From contig NZ_VAWG01000008.1 of assembly GCF_005869875.1 (NCBI RefSeq), positions 1 through 64,000 of the forward strand: a stretch of 64,000 bases of DNA, given 5' to 3'. A program made the position numbers and the translations under genes. Shown here in pieces: positions 62,158 to 64,000 of the stretch (its first letter is position 1; every line of letters begins with the position of its first letter). The stretch comes from Paenibacillus pinistramenti (lineage in GTDB: Bacteria > Bacillota > Bacilli > Paenibacillales > Paenibacillaceae). Under the pieces are notes generated by a model. The model saw nothing but the letters and a program-made list of their open reading frames with translations, ran no database searches and had not been told where the DNA came from.

Positions 62158-62709
62158 ATGAGTATAGCGGTCATCAACGGCAGCGGACGGGAGGGCGGCA
62201 ACACCGAGCAGCTGACCCGCCTTGCGCTTGAGGGACTGGAGTACAAGGAGATTGTATTACGGGAGAAAAAGATTCTGCCGATCGTGGACCAGCGCCACTC
62301 CCCGGGCGGCTTCCAGCCGGTGGAGGACGACTATGACGCCGTTATCCAAGAGGTGCTGGCGCATGACATCCTCGTGTTTGTGACGCCGGTTTACTGGTAC
62401 AGCGTATCGGGGCTGCTCAAGAACATGATCGACCGCTGGTCGCAGAGTCTGCGGGATACCCGATTTGACTTTAAGGCGCTGATGGCTCAGAAAAAGGCGT
62501 TCGTAATCACCGCCGGCGGGGACAATCCGCGCATCAAGGCTCTGCCGCTCATTGAGCAGCTGAAGTATACCTTTGATTTTGTGGGAATGCCGCTTGAAGG
62601 CTATCTGATCGGCCAGGCGTCAAAGCCAGGGGATATTCAGAACGATGAACGTGCGCTTACGGAAGCGGCATGGTTAAACGGCAAGCTGAAGAAGCTGGTG
62701 CAGGGGTAA
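62158..62709 (+). CDS. NAD(P)H-dependent FMN oxidoreductase, flavodoxin-like
   Basis: This 183-residue flavodoxin-fold protein has the FMN-phosphate loop NGSGREGGNTEQL at its N-terminus and FVTPVYWYSVSGLLKNMIDRW, typical of NADPH-dependent FMN/azo/quinone reductases. ATG 62158 follows GAGGGAG; an upstream ATG at 62134 lacks as good a ribosome site. It stands alone and ends at a terminator. The substrate is unknown. Confidence 0.9.
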   Translation: MSIAVINGSGREGGNTEQLTRLALEGLEYKEIVLREKKILPIVDQRHSPGGFQPVEDDYDAVIQEVLAHDILVFVTPVYWYSVSGLLKNMIDRWSQSLRDTRFDFKALMAQKKAFVITAGGDNPRIKALPLIEQLKYTFDFVGMPLEGYLIGQASKPGDIQNDERALTEAAWLNGKLKKLVQG

Positions 62710-62731
62710 GCTCATATTCGCTGATAAAAAT

Positions 62732-62798
62732 AAAGGCAGATTCAAGTCCGGAAGGCTGGCCGCAACGGCCGCCTCGGATAAGTTGAATCTGCCTTTTT
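62732..62798. terminator. Bidirectional terminator between convergent genes
   Basis: AAAGGCAGATTCAA (62732-62745) pairs with TTGAATCTGCCTTT (62783-62796) around a GC-rich inner stem. T runs follow on both strands. Confidence 0.93.
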
Positions 62799-62806
62799 GC
62801 TGCAAA

Positions 62807-63502
62807 TCAGGCTTTGCGCCGTCCGCTCCGGATCGTCAGCCACAAGGCGGCCAGTGCTGCCAGAAGCGAGATGATGCTGATGACCAGCGTGAGGGTTTCC
62901 AATACGCTGCTGGAGGAGCCGCTGTCATCGGCTGCGGTATCCGAAGCTGCTGCGCCGCTGTCCGTGCTGCTGCTGGCGGGGCTGTCCGTGCCTGCTGTGC
63001 CGGCGGCTTCGCCCGCCGGGGCCGATGTGATGGTGGTGATGGAGTGCGGCGACTCGGCATCCTCATCTCCGGTCCATTCGACGACCGTTCCGTCGCTGTA
63101 ATATTGGTACGCGTCCCAGGCCAGCTCGCCTTCGGCAGACGGATTCTTGGCGACAAAGCTGAACTGCTGGAACTGGCCGGCCTCGATCCCGCCGCCTGCT
63201 GCAGCTTCCCAGGTAATCGTCTTGATGCGGCCGCTGTCATCCTTCGCGGTGGCCGCCGTCCAGCCCGGAACCGGCTGATACTGCTCCAGCTCGGCCTGTT
63301 CAGGCACCTTGAGGGTTACTTTTACCGTAGGGATGTCCTTCTCATTCGGCACTTTCATGGTGTAGGTCTCCCAGGCCTCTGGTGCCGATTCTGATGGTTT
63401 TACTGTAACATGCGCGCTTGCCAGGCCTCCGAACAGGAGGAGGAAGGCCAGCATGGCGGCCGGGATGGAAGCAAGCCGCAGGGATTTTTTAACGATTATC
63501 AT
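62807..63502 (-). CDS. YcnI-like copper-binding protein (DUF1775)
   Basis: This 231-residue exported protein has a signal peptide (about 1-30) ending ASA, so the mature form begins HVTVKPSESAPEAWETY. In YcnI the N-terminal histidine and a nearby Trp bind copper. A C-terminal membrane helix (LTLVISIISLLAALAALWLTI) with a positive tail anchors it outside the cell. A Ser/Ala/Gly/Thr-rich linker lies before the helix. The CopD/YcnJ-type gene lies just upstream (64 bases), as in Bacillus ycn operons. It is probably in copper uptake or homeostasis. Confidence 0.93.
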   Translation of the reverse strand: MIIVKKSLRLASIPAAMLAFLLLFGGLASAHVTVKPSESAPEAWETYTMKVPNEKDIPTVKVTLKVPEQAELEQYQPVPGWTAATAKDDSGRIKTITWEAAAGGGIEAGQFQQFSFVAKNPSAEGELAWDAYQYYSDGTVVEWTGDEDAESPHSITTITSAPAGEAAGTAGTDSPASSSTDSGAAASDTAADDSGSSSSVLETLTLVISIISLLAALAALWLTIRSGRRKA

Positions 63503-63566
63503 TCAAGTACTCCTTTATCAAAAATGGGATTCCCGCAATCCGCGGTTCTCACGCAGCCAGCCGCCG

Positions 63567-64000
63567 TTAAGGCGCGGCGGCCTCAAACGTAAAGCTTCCG
63601 TCGAACGAATCCAGCGATTTCAACAATACATGGTAGCTGGCGCGCCAGCGGCCGGGCATCGTGACGAGGGCATCGGCCTCCAGCTGGCTGGCATCGGTCA
63701 GATTGACCTCGATGACCCCCATGTCCATCTCAAGCGAGGTCAGCTTCATCGTAATCTGCTGAACCTCGGCCGGCTGGCCGTCCGCGTCGGTCACTGTCGC
63801 TTTAAAATGATTGTTCCCGACCACGGCGGGCGTGACGTCAATCAAGGTGGTGTAGCCGGACTCCGCTTTATCAGAATGCTGGACAGGGCCGCCCTTCGGC
63901 TCTCCCGGCGACAGATTGGTCAGCACGGCAGCGAGGACCAGCACGGCGATCCCGGCCGCCCATTCGAGCTTGATGCCCGCGCCCAGCCGCTGATTCCGTC
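63567..64000 (-). CDS. CopD/YcnJ-type copper transport protein, C-terminal part
   Basis: The - strand frame is open to the right edge, so only the C-terminus is present. It shows a final membrane helix (LEWAAGIAVLVLAAVLTNLSP), then an extracellular YtkA/FixH-like beta domain (TLIDVTPAVVGNNHFKATV; EVNLTDASQLEADALVTMPGRWRASYHV). This matches the end of YcnJ-like copper importers (CopC-CopD-YtkA-like order). An internal ATG gives a 125-residue frame but is unlikely to be the true start. The YcnI gene lies downstream. Confidence 0.85.
   Translation of the reverse strand, partial: RNQRLGAGIKLEWAAGIAVLVLAAVLTNLSPGEPKGGPVQHSDKAESGYTTLIDVTPAVVGNNHFKATVTDADGQPAEVQQITMKLTSLEMDMGVIEVNLTDASQLEADALVTMPGRWRASYHVLLKSLDSFDGSFTFEAAAP

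Overview
The window looks like the chromosome of a spore-forming, saprophytic Gram-positive bacterium, most likely Paenibacillus or a close relative. The basis is moderately high GC, strong AGGAGG-type ribosome sites, frequent TTG/GTG starts, a GerA-type germination operon next to CotS/CotSA-like spore coat genes, YesM/YesN-type two-component control of sugar ABC transporters, and many cytoplasmic glycoside hydrolases. No rRNA, tRNA, CRISPR array, prophage or intact insertion sequence was seen. Gene names come from recognising protein families; no database search was run.

Layout. 1-2.1 kb (-): a UvrD/PcrA-like helicase cut by the left edge. 2.3-4.7 kb (+): a small acetyltransferase, then aguA and aguB (agmatine to putrescine). 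4.9-11.1 kb (+): a gerKA-gerKC-gerKB-like operon followed by a CotS-like kinase and a CotSA-like glycosyltransferase. 11.3-13.0 kb: a 51-residue ORF (-) behind a perfect Fur/PerR-type box, a formate/nitrite transporter and a flavin-binding protein. 13.2-15.5 kb: a PAS-GGDEF-EAL protein.

15.5-35.9 kb (+) is the most distinctive block, a probable mannoside utilisation locus. It holds a YesM/YesN sensor-regulator pair, an LplABC-like ABC importer, a GH3 enzyme, two different GH38 alpha-mannosidases, a GH125 alpha-mannosidase and a 1059-residue clan GH-A enzyme of uncertain family. None of the hydrolases has an export signal, so imported oligosaccharides are probably cut in the cytoplasm. A 191-bp inverted-repeat-ended insert lies just before the last gene.

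36-44.7 kb is a mixed region: a MerR regulator divergent from an oxidoreductase, a PadR-DUF1048-ABC exporter cassette (-), a secreted PAP2 phosphatase with an autotransporter-type repeat (-), a thioredoxin, a nitroreductase and an acyltransferase. 45-56.9 kb is a maltose/maltodextrin regulon: oligo-1,6-glucosidase, maltose phosphorylase, beta-phosphoglucomutase, a LacI regulator and a maltogenic amylase (-), divergent from an MdxEFG importer (+). Four similar LacI-type operators tie it together. 57-64 kb: a chemoreceptor, NfeD plus SPFH proteins, PspA, PspC, an NAD(P)H-dependent FMN oxidoreductase, and a YcnI/YcnJ copper pair cut by the right edge.

One pattern crosses the window: short exact or near-exact tandem repeats (6-17 bp units) lie just after stop codons, often right before a terminator. 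In-frame repeats or Ser/Ala-rich linkers also occur in three neighbouring glycosidases.
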